Source: JASJAR01 sp039198225 (lineage in GTDB: Bacteria > Pseudomonadota > Alphaproteobacteria > Rhodobacterales > Rhodobacteraceae). Taken from it: DNA of 64,000 nt. Each line of letters begins with the position of its first letter. Position 1 is the first letter of the stretch. Under the pieces are notes generated by a model. That model was not told the DNA's origin and made no database searches. It saw nothing but the letters and a program-made list of their open reading frames with translations. Made by a program: the position numbers and the translations under genes. The stretch covers positions 1 to 64,000 of the forward strand of contig JBCCTQ010000010.1 of NCBI GenBank assembly GCA_039198225.1. The letters are read 5' to 3'. Positions 33,550 to 42,582 of this stretch are shown here, piece after piece.

Positions 33550-34481
33550 TGGGCGGTGACGTCGATGCTGATGTCGCTCACCGGATTAATCCCGTCGACC
33601 ATGCCGCTTTCATTGAGGAATGTCTCAAACCGGGCATAGCGGCCTGCATCGAAGCCAGCGGGGCGCAGCGCAAAGCGCGGGAGCGTGTCGGCCCAGGCGC
33701 GCTCGTTCAACTCGTCTTGGAGTTCGGGCGACGTGGCCGCGAAGATTTCCCAGCTTTCTTCCGGATTATTGACGATGAACTGGGTGGCTTTCTCAGTGGC
33801 GGCGAGGAAGCGGGCGATCAGATCGGGGTTCATGCGCTCGGGGTTGGCGACATAGATCAGCTCATCATAAGGCGGCACACCTTCTTCCTCGATGTAAAAG
33901 CACCGGCCCGGCACGCCTTCGATGTCCATTTGGTTCAGTTCGAAATTCCGGAATGCACCGATGACCGCGTCGACCTGGCCCGACATCAGCGAGGGCGAGA
34001 GTGAGAAATTGACGTTGATCAGCTCGATCTCATCGACGCCGACGCCGTATTTGCCGAGGACAGCGGCAAGGATGGCTTCTTCGACGCCCGCCACCGAAAA
34101 TCCGATCTTCTTTCCCTTGAGGTCGGCGGGGCTTCCGATGGGCCCGTCTTCGAGGACGAGTAGGCAATTCAAAGGGGTGGCAACCAGTGTGCCGACGCGC
34201 ACGAGCGGCAGGCCCTCGTGGATCTGAAGGTGAAGTTGGGGCTGATAGGACACTGCAAGCTCCGCTTGGCCCGCCGCCACGAGGCGCGGCGGAGCGGACG
34301 GATCGGCCGGGGGCACGATCTCGACCTCAAGGTCTACTTCTTCGAAATAGCCGTTTTCTTCAGCGATGATGATCGGCCCGTGGTCTGGGTTGATGAACCA
34401 ATCGAGGAGCACCGTCATTTTGTCGGCGGCATTGGCGGGCAAGGCCAGAAGACAAGCGAGGGCGGCGAGGAAGTGGCGCAT
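33546..34481 (-). CDS. thiY: HMP-precursor ABC transporter substrate-binding protein
   Basis: 311 residues with a signal peptide (MRHFLAALACLLALPANA) and an NMT1/THI5-like periplasmic-binding fold: TVLLDWFINPDHGPIIIAEENGYF, VEIVPPADPSAPPRLVAAGQAELAVSYQPQL, and LKGKKIGFSVAGVEEAIL. ThiY binds formylaminopyrimidine in Bacillus halodurans; the close THI5-like pattern supports a pyrimidine cargo here. Sits between thiF (13-base gap) and tenA (four-base overlap) in the operon. The ATG at 34481 begins the signal peptide. Confidence 0.87.
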   Translation of the reverse strand: MRHFLAALACLLALPANAADKMTVLLDWFINPDHGPIIIAEENGYFEEVDLEVEIVPPADPSAPPRLVAAGQAELAVSYQPQLHLQIHEGLPLVRVGTLVATPLNCLLVLEDGPIGSPADLKGKKIGFSVAGVEEAILAAVLGKYGVGVDEIELINVNFSLSPSLMSGQVDAVIGAFRNFELNQMDIEGVPGRCFYIEEEGVPPYDELIYVANPERMNPDLIARFLAATEKATQFIVNNPEESWEIFAATSPELQDELNERAWADTLPRFALRPAGFDAGRYARFETFLNESGMVDGINPVSDISIDVTAQ

Positions 34482-34494
34482 GGTGGTCCTTTCG

Positions 34495-35460
34495 TCAGGA
34501 AGTGCTGGCGGCAACGAGAACAATCTCTCCGGGCCAGTTGTCTTGAAGCGTTTCGGCGGCGCGCCATGCCCTTAGGCCGGTGGCGCAACAAAGGGCGAGG
34601 CGTTGGCCGGGGTGATCGGCCGGGGCCCGGATCTCTTCCGGTGCGAGGCGGATCGCAGCGGGATGGGCCGGTGTCGGAGCTTCCGCAACGGAGCGTAACT
34701 CAACGATGAGATCGTCGTCTCGCAGGTCGGTTGGTGCTGCGAACGGGTGTGCGCGCGCGGGTTCTTCCGCGCCGTCGAACCGGAATGTCTGGGACTTGAA
34801 GCTCTTAGCATCGATCCGGTGAAGGAGGCCGAGTGGGGAGGGGTCGAGGCGCAGGATCACGGCGAGGGTCATCTGCGCTTGGACCGCGCCCAGAATCGCT
34901 ACCGCCGGACCAATGACGCCTGCACTTGCGCAATTGGCGGCATTCTCCGGAGCGTTCGGGAAGACTGCCCGGAGCGACGGCGCGCCGCCGCAGAACCCGC
35001 CCGCGTAGCCTGAGAACCCGAGGATCGCTGCACTGATGAACAGTGTTCCCATCGCGTAGCACTCATCGCTCAATGTGTAGGAGGCCGCGTAACTGTCGGC
35101 GCAGTCGAGGACGATATCGGCGGTTTCCACCAGGCCCGGCGCGTTGGCCGGGGTGAGGGAAAGGGTTTTACTCTCCACCACGATTTCGGAATTGAGGGCC
35201 CGGCAGCGTTCCGCCGCGACCTCGGCCTTCGCCCGGCCCGTGTCGCTTTCCGAGAAGAGGGTCTGGCGATGGAGGTTCGAAATGTTCACCCGGTCGCCAT
35301 CGACGATCGTGATTGTCCCGACCCCGGCCCCAGCCAACAACGGCAGGGCCGCCGAGCCAAGACCCCCGGCGCCCACCACGAGAATGTGGGCCTCGGCTAG
35401 GCGCTTTTGGCCGTCGGGCCCGACCTCGGGAAGAATTTCCTGGCGGGCATAACGGCTCAT
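34495..35460 (-). CDS. thiF: ThiF/MoeB adenylyltransferase with C-terminal rhodanese-like part
   Basis: 321 residues. It adenylates the C-terminal glycine of ThiS for sulfur transfer. The N-terminal E1-like fold has VVGAGGLGSAALPLLAGAGVG, VDGDRVNISNLHRQ and the Arg finger; the C-terminal portion (about 225-321) is a shortened rhodanese-like segment with an active-site-like LCCATGLRAWRAAE. I do not see the two CxxC zinc pairs. Overlaps thiE by four bases. Confidence 0.83.
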   Translation of the reverse strand: MSRYARQEILPEVGPDGQKRLAEAHILVVGAGGLGSAALPLLAGAGVGTITIVDGDRVNISNLHRQTLFSESDTGRAKAEVAAERCRALNSEIVVESKTLSLTPANAPGLVETADIVLDCADSYAASYTLSDECYAMGTLFISAAILGFSGYAGGFCGGAPSLRAVFPNAPENAANCASAGVIGPAVAILGAVQAQMTLAVILRLDPSPLGLLHRIDAKSFKSQTFRFDGAEEPARAHPFAAPTDLRDDDLIVELRSVAEAPTPAHPAAIRLAPEEIRAPADHPGQRLALCCATGLRAWRAAETLQDNWPGEIVLVAASTS

Positions 35461-36053
35461 CGTGTGGCCTCGATCCAGGCGCCCATACGGGCTTCGGGGG
35501 CAGCGTTGAGCGTGATGTCGGTCACGGCGGCAACGATATCGGCCCCAGCGGCGAAAGCGCCCGCCGCGCGCGCAATGCTCATCCCCCCGATGGCCACGAG
35601 TGGGATGTCGCCGATTGCGTCCTTCCATTCGGTGATCCGCCCAAGGCCCTGTTCGGCCCATTTCATCTTCTTGAGAATCGTGGGGTAGATCGGGCCAAGA
35701 GCGATGTAGTCGGGGCGAAGTGCCAGGGCGCGCTCCCGTTCGGCAACGTCATGGGTTGAGATGCCGAGATTTATGCCTGCCTTCCGGATCGCATGGGTGT
35801 CCGCGTCGTCTAGGTCTTCCTGGCCAAGATGGACCCAGTCACAGCCCGTCTCGATGGCCGCCTGCCAATGGTCGTTGACCACCAGCACCGCGCCAGCGGC
35901 TCGGCAAAGATCGCGGGACGCTTCTATCTCGGCTCGGATCGTCTCTGGCGACGCGTCCTTTATGCGAAGCTGGACCAGCTTGACGCCGCAAGAGAGGCCG
36001 CGCCGGATCCAAGCGGCGCTGTCAAAGATTGGGTAGAACCGGTCGAGCGTCAT
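35457..36053 (-). CDS. thiE: thiamine phosphate synthase ThiE
   Basis: 198 residues, TIM barrel that joins HMP-PP and thiazole phosphate into thiamine phosphate. It has KLVQLRIKD, VLVVNDHWQAAIETGCDWVHLGQEDL (substrate site), LGISTHDVAERERAL, YIALGPIYPTILKK and VAIGGMSIARAAGAFAAGADIVAAV. It is slightly short and the typical NDR is NDH. The start overlaps the thiG stop (ATGA). Confidence 0.88.
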   Translation of the reverse strand: MTLDRFYPIFDSAAWIRRGLSCGVKLVQLRIKDASPETIRAEIEASRDLCRAAGAVLVVNDHWQAAIETGCDWVHLGQEDLDDADTHAIRKAGINLGISTHDVAERERALALRPDYIALGPIYPTILKKMKWAEQGLGRITEWKDAIGDIPLVAIGGMSIARAAGAFAAGADIVAAVTDITLNAAPEARMGAWIEATR

Positions 36054-36820
36054 GAGAGGAACGCCTTGCCAATGACCGGGGTGGAGGCTTCGGCCATGTC
36101 GCGAGGCTCCATCGGGTCGGCGAGATGGGCGAGTGCCCCGGCTTCGACGGCTTTCGCCATGGCGCGGGCCATCGTCACTGGGTCGCCGGCCTTGGCGACG
36201 GCGGTGTTCAAGAGCACCCCGTCGCAGCCGAGCTCCATGGCGCGAGTGGCGTGACTTGGCACGCCGATGCCTGCGTCGACCACAAGGGGCGTGTCCGGGA
36301 ATTCGGCCCGGAGTGCGCGAAGCGCATATTCATTCTGCAGCCCCCGCCCCGACCCGATCGGCGCGCCCCACGGCATCAGGACTTCACAACCCGCTTCGAG
36401 GAGACGCTCGCCCACCACCAAGTCGTCGGTGGTGTAGGGAAACACATCGAACCCGTCATCGGCGAGGATTTTCGCTGCTTCGACGAGTTGGAAAACGTCC
36501 GGTTGGAGACTGTCCGCATGGCCGATGAGTTCGAGCTTGATCCAAGGCGTGTCGAAGACTTCGCGGGCCATTTGGGCCGTAGTCACCGCTTCTTTGACGC
36601 TGTGACAGCCCGCGGTGTTGGGAAGGATCCGCACTCCAAGATCGCGGACCATGGCCCAGAATGTCTGGCCCGCACCGCCCGAGCCTTCCCGACGGAGCGA
36701 GACCGTGGCCACGCTCGCCCCGCTTTCGCGAAACGCGCGTTCGAGTACCGCGGGGCTTGAGTATTGTGCGGTGCCGAGCATTAAGGGGCTCGAAATGGTC
36801 TCGCCATAGAACGATTTCAT
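36050..36820 (-). CDS. thiG: thiazole synthase ThiG
   Basis: 256 residues, TIM-barrel enzyme that forms thiazole phosphate from DXP, dehydroglycine and ThiS-thiocarboxylate. Key stretches are LMLGTAQYSSPAVLERAF, WIKLELIGHADSLQPDVFQLVEAAKIL, FDVFPYTTDDLVVGERLLEAGCEVLMPWGAPIGSG and PLVVDAGIGVPSHATRAMELGCDGVLLNTAVAKA, with the Schiff-base Lys in KLELIG. Follows thiS by three bases and overlaps thiE by four. Confidence 0.94.
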   Translation of the reverse strand: MKSFYGETISSPLMLGTAQYSSPAVLERAFRESGASVATVSLRREGSGGAGQTFWAMVRDLGVRILPNTAGCHSVKEAVTTAQMAREVFDTPWIKLELIGHADSLQPDVFQLVEAAKILADDGFDVFPYTTDDLVVGERLLEAGCEVLMPWGAPIGSGRGLQNEYALRALRAEFPDTPLVVDAGIGVPSHATRAMELGCDGVLLNTAVAKAGDPVTMARAMAKAVEAGALAHLADPMEPRDMAEASTPVIGKAFLS

Positions 36821-36823
36821 CCC

Positions 36824-37018
36824 CTACCCCCCTTGCATTGGAGCGAGAATTTCGATGCGATCGCCCGGCGCGAGGCGGCATTCCGAACGCGCATTGGCGG
36901 GAACGAACACTTCGTTCACGGCCGTGGCGACCCGGCCCGACTGGCCCTGTTCTTCGAGGAGGCCCGAGAGTGTCATCGCCACCACCTCGATAGGCTCGCC
37001 GTTAAGCGTAATCTTCAT
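36824..37018 (-). CDS. thiS: sulfur-carrier protein ThiS
   Basis: 64 residues, ubiquitin-like, ending in the essential diglycine (APMQGG) whose last glycine becomes the thiocarboxylate sulfur donor for ThiG. MKITLNGEPIEVVAMTLSGLL is the usual start. The ATG at 37018 lies inside the 3' end of thiO (17-base overlap). Between thiO and thiG, the standard arrangement. Confidence 0.93.
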   Translation of the reverse strand: MKITLNGEPIEVVAMTLSGLLEEQGQSGRVATAVNEVFVPANARSECRLAPGDRIEILAPMQGG

Positions 37019-37979
37019 CGACGAGCTCCGATTTGCGGTTTTCGAGGACGAAGTCGGCCACGCTTCGGGCCAAGGCCGGGGCCAGGAGGAAGCCGTGGCG
37101 ATAGAGCCCATTGGCGTAAGTAACCCCGTCGATCTGACGGATCTTCGGGAGGTTGTCGGGAAAGGCTGGGCGGAGATCGACGCCGATCTCAAGGATCTCC
37201 GCTTCCCCGAAAGCCGGGTTCAGCGCGAAGGCCGCTGATAGGAGTTCCAGCATCGAGCGGGCAGTGATCCGGGTCCGATCTTCGGCTTCGATCATTGTCG
37301 CGCCGAGCATGTAGATGCCGTCACCTCGCGGCACGATATAGAGCGGTAGGCGCGGATGAAGGAGGCGAAGTGGACGGTGGAGCTCGATTTCGGGGCAGTG
37401 GATGACGAGCATTTCGCCTTTGACGCCCCTTAGTCCTTCGAGCCGATCCCGTGCCGCAAAGCCCCGACAATCGATTGCGTTTTCGAGGGTATTGGGCGCG
37501 GTCTGACGGTGGAGCGCGACGCCCCTCTCTTCGAGCGCCTCCCAGAGGTCGGCCAAGGCACGCCGCGGATCGAGATGGGCCTCATCGGCGAAGAAAAGGC
37601 CGCGCGACAGGTTGCTGAGATCTGGTTCGAGATCGGCGATGTCTGGGGCCGCCACGTCGCGGTGCCCCGATGTGCGGCGTCCGAACCGTCGAAGATCCGC
37701 GTGGTCACGCGGCTGGGCGACCACCAACGTTCCGGCCTGGGTCACTTGGGTGCGATCTAACCACCAAGACAATGCCTCTTTCCCAAGGCGGAGTACGGGC
37801 TCTTCGGCGCTCTCGAACTCGCAGAACGGAGCGAGCATACCGCCGGCCCACCAGGAGCAACCATGGGGCCCAGGAGGACCTGCCGGATCATAGATCGCAA
37901 CGTCTGCGCCACGAGAAACCAGCTCCGTGGCCACTGCGAGCCCAGCGACGCCTGCACCAATGACCGTGTGGGCGGTCAT
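37002..37979 (-). CDS. thiO: glycine oxidase ThiO
   Basis: 325 residues, FAD-dependent DAO-family enzyme that oxidises glycine to the imine used by ThiG. It has the dinucleotide-binding motif VIGAGVAGLAVATEL (about 5-19), YIVPRGDGIYMLGATMIEAEDRTRI and FGEAEILEIGVDLRPAFPDNLP. First gene of the operon, 113 bases after the TPP aptamer. The ATG at 37979 begins the FAD motif directly. Confidence 0.9.
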   Translation of the reverse strand: MTAHTVIGAGVAGLAVATELVSRGADVAIYDPAGPPGPHGCSWWAGGMLAPFCEFESAEEPVLRLGKEALSWWLDRTQVTQAGTLVVAQPRDHADLRRFGRRTSGHRDVAAPDIADLEPDLSNLSRGLFFADEAHLDPRRALADLWEALEERGVALHRQTAPNTLENAIDCRGFAARDRLEGLRGVKGEMLVIHCPEIELHRPLRLLHPRLPLYIVPRGDGIYMLGATMIEAEDRTRITARSMLELLSAAFALNPAFGEAEILEIGVDLRPAFPDNLPKIRQIDGVTYANGLYRHGFLLAPALARSVADFVLENRKSELVDEDYA

Positions 37980-38091
37980 CGACCGGGCCTCGCCGCAGCG
38001 GCAATAGATTGACTGAAGCGCATGTCGTTTCGCACAAGCCACCCGCCAGGTTTGGCCGGGCAATTCGGATGGAAAACGGGCGTGATACTTG

Positions 38092-38172
38092 ACCGTTCCC
38101 TACGCCGGAATTGCCCGGATCAGGTTCGATGGGTTGACGGAACTCCGCCTCTCAGCCCAGGGGCACCCCAAC
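38092..38172 (-). ncRNA. TPP riboswitch (THI element)
   Basis: On the minus strand the conserved blocks of the thi-box appear in order: GGGGTGCCC (38169-38161), the CTGAGA pyrimidine-sensor element (38155-38150), GAACCTGATC (38127-38118) and CCGGCGTAGGGAA (38108-38096). It binds thiamine pyrophosphate and lowers expression of the nine-gene thi operon that begins with thiO. No intrinsic terminator is obvious between it and thiO, so translational control is likely. Confidence 0.93.
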
Positions 38173-38222
38173 GGTATGTTTGGGCTAGCAAGGGGCCCGG
38201 GCGCTGTCAATGCGGCCCCGCC

Positions 38223-39359
38223 TCAGGATCTAAGCATCGCTGGTTCTGCGTCGACCCAGGCACCGCCCGCTTTTGCCGATGCCACAGCTTGATGCACCGC
38301 GGCCATGGATCTCAGGCCGTCTTCGGCCGTGGGCAATGCCCCGTGGGTTTCGCCCCGGATCGCGGCGGCAAGGTCGACGTAGATGTTGGCTACCGCCAGG
38401 GGAAAGCCTTCGGGATGGGCGATGGCCACCCGACTGAGGCGCTGGGCTTCGCCTGAAAGCCCGGCTTCGCCCTTCTCGATGATCTCCGTCCGACCACCGA
38501 CGCGAGTGTAGTAAACCTGGTTCGGCTGCTCGGAGGCCCAACGAAACCCGCCGGTTTCGCCGAAAACCTGGAGGTCAAATCCGTGTTGGCGCCCGATCGC
38601 CACCGACGAGGTCCAAAGCCGTCCGACCGCGCCGCCTTTCATGCGAAAGTTGACCATCGCGTCGTCTTCAAGCTCGCGGCTCGGGATGGTGGAGGCGAAA
38701 TCGGCCGAAAGATGTGCGACCTCGTCGCCAGCGACGAAGGACGCCATGTGGAGGGCGTGGATCCCACAATCGGCGAATTGGCCGGAAACGCCCGCCATCG
38801 CCGGATCGTAGCGCCACCGGACCCGAGGATTGTCGGCATCGCCTGCGTCACCGTGATGACCGTGGCTAAAATTGACTACGACACACCGGACTGCCCCGAT
38901 CTCGCCTGCCGCGACGCGGATCCGCATGTCGCGCACCATCGGATAGGCGCTGTAGCAATAGTTCACCGCGCAGATCTTACCCGAAGCCCGGGCGGTTTTG
39001 ACGATCTCTTCGCCCTCTTCGACCGTCATGGTCATGGGCTTTTCGCAAAGGACGTTAAAACCGGCGTCGAGGAAGGCCTTTGTTATCTCGAAATGGGTGG
39101 AATTCGGAGTGGCGACCGTCACGAGGTCGATCCGGTCGTTGCGGTCTCTTTCGCCCACGAGCATCTCCCGCCAATCGGCATAGGCACGGTCGGGCGCGAT
39201 CCCCAAATCGTTGGCGAAGGCGCGCCCCGCTTCGGCATCGACGTCTAGTGCGCCGGCGGCGAGGGTGAAGTTCCCATCGGCCTGGGCGCCGAGCCGGTGT
39301 GCCGGACCGATCTGGCTGCCCTTGCCGCCCCCGACCATGCCCCAGTTGAGTTTCGCCAT
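38223..39359 (-). CDS. Gfo/Idh/MocA-family oxidoreductase
   Basis: 378 residues. The N-terminal Rossmann fold has WGMVGGGKGSQIGPAHRLGA (a longer than usual glycine motif) and the conserved CEKPMTMTVEEGEEI with the catalytic Lys; the C-terminal alpha/beta domain has GQFADCGIHALHMASFVAG (Asp/His catalytic pair). NAD(P)-dependent, on a cyclitol or sugar. In the minus-strand arm with the IolE-like gene; could act on myo- or scyllo-inositol or a derived ketose. Substrate not determined by sequence. Confidence 0.85.
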   Translation of the reverse strand: MAKLNWGMVGGGKGSQIGPAHRLGAQADGNFTLAAGALDVDAEAGRAFANDLGIAPDRAYADWREMLVGERDRNDRIDLVTVATPNSTHFEITKAFLDAGFNVLCEKPMTMTVEEGEEIVKTARASGKICAVNYCYSAYPMVRDMRIRVAAGEIGAVRCVVVNFSHGHHGDAGDADNPRVRWRYDPAMAGVSGQFADCGIHALHMASFVAGDEVAHLSADFASTIPSRELEDDAMVNFRMKGGAVGRLWTSSVAIGRQHGFDLQVFGETGGFRWASEQPNQVYYTRVGGRTEIIEKGEAGLSGEAQRLSRVAIAHPEGFPLAVANIYVDLAAAIRGETHGALPTAEDGLRSMAAVHQAVASAKAGGAWVDAEPAMLRS

Positions 39360-39405
39360 GTCAGCCTCCCTGGCCTAGGGCGGGGTTCACTCCGCCGTCC
39401 CGCGC

Positions 39406-40293
39406 TTAAAACCCGATGGATTGAAGATAGGAACGGTTCGCCTTCGCATCGTCGATCGGGGAAGTGTCGCCTTCCGGATCGCAATCTTGCTCGACCGTGC
39501 ACCAGCCTTCGAAACCCGCATCGATAAGGGTCTGGCGGACGCTCGGAAAATCCACGTCGCCGTTGCCGAGGTTGCAGAAAATTCCTTGGGCGCACGCGTC
39601 ATAGAACCCGGTGCGATTGGCGATCACATCCGATTTCACAGCCGGGTCGATGTCTTTGAAATGCATGTAGCTGATCCGGTCCATATGGCGCGCCATGAAC
39701 GCGACCGGATCAAATCCTGCATAGGAATGGTGGCCTGTGTCGAAGCAGATTTTCATGTGGGTGCCATCGACCTCTTCCAGGAGCTTTTCGAGTTCGGGCT
39801 CGAAATCCATAAAGCCAGCCGCGTGAGCGTGGACACCTACCGTCAGCCCGTATTCTTCTGCGCCCAGTTTCGCGATCATGGCGATCCGGTCACGATAAGC
39901 GGACCACTCATCGGGTTCCATGACTTCGGCCTCGTTGGCCCGCCCCGCTGTAGGCGCCCGTCGCGGTGAAATGGAATCGATCAGTACAAGGTGTTCGGCG
40001 CCGTGCGCTTTGAGCGCTTTGGCCGTGCGCTGCGATGCGTCCAGAACATCGTCCCAGGCGGCCGGGTCGTGGAACGGGCGGAACACAACGCCGCCGACTA
40101 ACTCTTGGCCAAATTCATCGAGCGCTTCGCCCAGCTCGACCGGATCTTCGGGCATATATCCGACCGGGCCCAGTTCAATCCCAGTATAGCCCGCTTCCGC
40201 GTTCTCGCGGAGCACTGTCCGCCAAGGCGGATTGCGCGGATCATCCGCGAATTCGACACCCCAGGAACAAGGCGCGTTGCCGATTTTGATCAT
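39406..40293 (-). CDS. sugar-phosphate isomerase/epimerase, IolE-like (inosose dehydratase)
   Basis: 295 residues, xylose-isomerase-like TIM barrel. Motifs: IKIGNAPCSWGVEF, AGYTGIELGPVGYMPEDP, VGVHAHAAGFMDFEPELEKLLEEV, ICFDTGHHSYAGFDPVAF and FCNLGNGDVDFPSVRQTLIDAGFEGW, with the metal His/Asp/Glu residues. IolE dehydrates 2-keto-myo-inositol; the placement beside iolC/B/J/G supports it. A general epimerase role cannot be excluded. Confidence 0.75.
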   Translation of the reverse strand: MIKIGNAPCSWGVEFADDPRNPPWRTVLRENAEAGYTGIELGPVGYMPEDPVELGEALDEFGQELVGGVVFRPFHDPAAWDDVLDASQRTAKALKAHGAEHLVLIDSISPRRAPTAGRANEAEVMEPDEWSAYRDRIAMIAKLGAEEYGLTVGVHAHAAGFMDFEPELEKLLEEVDGTHMKICFDTGHHSYAGFDPVAFMARHMDRISYMHFKDIDPAVKSDVIANRTGFYDACAQGIFCNLGNGDVDFPSVRQTLIDAGFEGWCTVEQDCDPEGDTSPIDDAKANRSYLQSIGF

Positions 40294-40309
40294 GGGAGAC
40301 GCTCCTTTC

Positions 40310-41428
40310 CTAGAAGTCTTTCACGTTGACCCAGCTTCGGCTGCGCGACGAAGCGAGGGCGGCGGCCACCACCCGATTAACCTCAAGGCCTTCGGAGAAA
40401 GTCGGCCATTGGGGTGCGCCGGCTTCGATCGCGGTGAGGAAGTCTTTGGCCTCGATGATGATCTGGTCTTGGTAGCCGGTGCCGTGGCCCGGGCCTTGGC
40501 AAAAGGGCAGATAGTCAGGATGGGATGGCCCGGTGAGGATCTTGCGAAATCCCCTTTGGGCTTCGTCGCCTTCCGCCAAATAGAGCCAGAGCGCATTCTG
40601 GTCCTCGCCGTCGAAGCGAATTGACCCTTTCGTCCCGTCAATCTGATAGGCATAGCCCATCTTTCGCCCTGTCGCGATGCGGCTGGTGAAAAGATGGCCC
40701 ATCACGCCGCTCTCAAATCGCACCATGATCTGGGCGTGATCGTCATTGGTCACCGCGACGCCGCCCCTTTCGGTATGGACCGTTTCGACCATGGCATTGA
40801 GCTCCGCGATCGGCCCCATGAAACGTTGGGCGCAATTGATGATATGGGGTGCGAGATCGCCCATATTTCCATTCGCATCGCCCTCGGTCCGCCAGGTGGC
40901 AGGAAGCGCGGGGTCGGCGAGGAAGTCCTCGGTATGTTCGGCGCGAAAGGACGTGACCGCGCCGATCTTTCCGCCCTGGACCATTGCGTAGGCGTATTGC
41001 GATGCGGGGGTGCGGATATAGTTGAACCCGACCATATGGACTTTGCCGGAGGCTTCTGCGGCGGCCACCATGGCGCGGCTGTCGTCGAGCGACGCCCCCA
41101 AGGGTTTTTCACAGAAAACGTGCTTTCCGTTGTTAAAAGCAGCGATAGCGATGTTGCGGTGATGGGCCTGAGGGGCTGCGATGACCACCGCATCGACGGC
41201 AGGATCTTCGACCAGTGCCTCCCAATGGGGCGCTGCGGAGTGAAACCCCAATGAGGCGCGGTAACGCTCGGCACTTTCGGGCGAAGAGGCTGCCACCGTT
41301 TGAAGAACCGGGCGAAGTTTTGTGTCAAAAACGGCGCCGACGCTCGCGTAGGCAACGGCGTGGGCCTTACCCATATAGCCACCGCCAACAATGCCGATGC
41401 CAATCTGGGTCACGCGTGGCTCCTTCAT
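40310..41428 (-). CDS. Gfo/Idh/MocA-family oxidoreductase
   Basis: 372 residues. The Rossmann fold IGIVGGGYMGKAHAVAYA is followed by the active-site EKP (VFCEKPLGASLDDSRAM, conserved Lys) and DLAPHIINCAQRFMG. Close in layout to the first minus-strand dehydrogenase but longer in the central domain. NAD(P)-dependent, cyclitol or sugar substrate by context. The ATG at 41428 is used; a GTG at 41413 is possible. First gene of the minus arm next to the operator. Confidence 0.85.
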   Translation of the reverse strand: MKEPRVTQIGIGIVGGGYMGKAHAVAYASVGAVFDTKLRPVLQTVAASSPESAERYRASLGFHSAAPHWEALVEDPAVDAVVIAAPQAHHRNIAIAAFNNGKHVFCEKPLGASLDDSRAMVAAAEASGKVHMVGFNYIRTPASQYAYAMVQGGKIGAVTSFRAEHTEDFLADPALPATWRTEGDANGNMGDLAPHIINCAQRFMGPIAELNAMVETVHTERGGVAVTNDDHAQIMVRFESGVMGHLFTSRIATGRKMGYAYQIDGTKGSIRFDGEDQNALWLYLAEGDEAQRGFRKILTGPSHPDYLPFCQGPGHGTGYQDQIIIEAKDFLTAIEAGAPQWPTFSEGLEVNRVVAAALASSRSRSWVNVKDF

Positions 41429-41443
41429 GCGCCGGCGCGTGCC

Positions 41444-41457
41444 TGCAACCGGTTGCA
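41444..41457. promoter_or_regulatory. perfect 14-bp LacI-family-type palindrome
   Basis: TGCAACCGGTTGCA at 41444-41457 is an exact palindrome with the central CG of LacI/GalR-family operators. It lies between the divergent Gfo/Idh gene (start 41428) and iolC (start 41591), so it could control both arms. No LacI-family gene is in the window, so the regulator must be elsewhere. Confidence 0.75.
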
Positions 41458-41590
41458 AATTTCGTATCGTCGTTTAAGCCTGCCGGTCAACAGCGAAATT
41501 CGGCTGTGCCGAGGCGAGGTGTGGGGACAGGGCGATGACGAAATCCGCCGCCGATCTGGCTCGCGGCACCGTAGTGTGGGACGGTCTCTC

Positions 41591-42571
41591 ATGACCTCTC
41601 TCTCGGACGGTATTAAAAGCAATAATTTCCTGATCATCGGCCGCGCTGGGATCGACATCTACACCGATCCAGGGATCGCGGTGGAGGACGCCGAACGGCT
41701 GAGCGTTGCCTTGGGCGGGAGTGCGGCCAATATCGGCGCAGGGATCGTCAAACTCGGCGGCAAGGCTGCCCTTGTGACCCGGGTTTCGGACGATTCTGTC
41801 GGGAGCTACTGCCTCGGCCAACTCAAGCGATACGGCATTGATACGCGCCATGTTACGCCAGTGGGCGGGGAATTTAGGAACTCGCTTGCGCTCTATGAAA
41901 GCCGCCTCGAAAACCACCGAAACGTCATTTATCGAAATGGCGCGGCAGACTTTCAAATGAACCACGCCGTTATCGAACGGGTCGACTACGGCGCCTACGG
42001 CGCGTTGATTACCGCGGGCACGGTTTTTGCGGCAGAGCCGTCCCGCTCGGCAACGTTCAGGGCCTTTGAGCTTGCCAAGGTGGCGGGGCTTCCGATCATC
42101 TTCGATGTCGATTACCGGCCCTATAGCTGGCCCTCTGCGGAGGTGGCCGCGGGTGTTTTGAGCCGGGCAGCGGCCGCGTCGGACATGATCGTCGGGAATG
42201 ACGAAGAGTTCGGGTTTATGGCCGGAGACTATGACCAAGGTCTGGCGAAGGCTCGCGCTCTTGCGGCTGAAAGCGCGGCATTGGTGGTCTATAAGATGGG
42301 TCAGGAGGGCGCCATCACATTTGCCGGTAACGATGAGATCCGCACCGGGATCTACCCAGTCGAGGCGCTCAAACCGAACGGGGCGGGCGACAGCTTTTTG
42401 GCAGGTCTTCTCACGTCGATTGCCGACGGGCATAGCCTTGAAACGGCGATCCTTCGGGGCTCGGCGGCGGCGTCGATCACCGTCTCAAAACCCGGTTGCG
42501 CCCCTGCCATGGCGGACAGCGCCGGGCTCGACGCCTTTCTTGCCAACCACCCTGGCCCGACCAAAACCTAA
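41591..42571 (+). CDS. iolC: 5-dehydro-2-deoxygluconokinase IolC
   Basis: 326 residues, PfkB-family kinase that phosphorylates DKG in myo-inositol catabolism. Motif 1 is LSVALGGSAANIGAGIVKLGGKAALVTRVSDDSVG; motif 2 is PVEALKPNGAGDSFLAGLL, with the catalytic Asp in GAGD. It lacks the C-terminal DUF2090 aldolase-like domain found fused to IolC in many alphaproteobacteria, and here an IolJ-type aldolase is encoded two genes downstream. The ATG at 41591 is chosen; the ORF reaches 41300 with non-family residues. Confidence 0.88.
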   Translation: MTSLSDGIKSNNFLIIGRAGIDIYTDPGIAVEDAERLSVALGGSAANIGAGIVKLGGKAALVTRVSDDSVGSYCLGQLKRYGIDTRHVTPVGGEFRNSLALYESRLENHRNVIYRNGAADFQMNHAVIERVDYGAYGALITAGTVFAAEPSRSATFRAFELAKVAGLPIIFDVDYRPYSWPSAEVAAGVLSRAAAASDMIVGNDEEFGFMAGDYDQGLAKARALAAESAALVVYKMGQEGAITFAGNDEIRTGIYPVEALKPNGAGDSFLAGLLTSIADGHSLETAILRGSAAASITVSKPGCAPAMADSAGLDAFLANHPGPTKT

Positions 42572-42582
42572 AGGCACATCCG

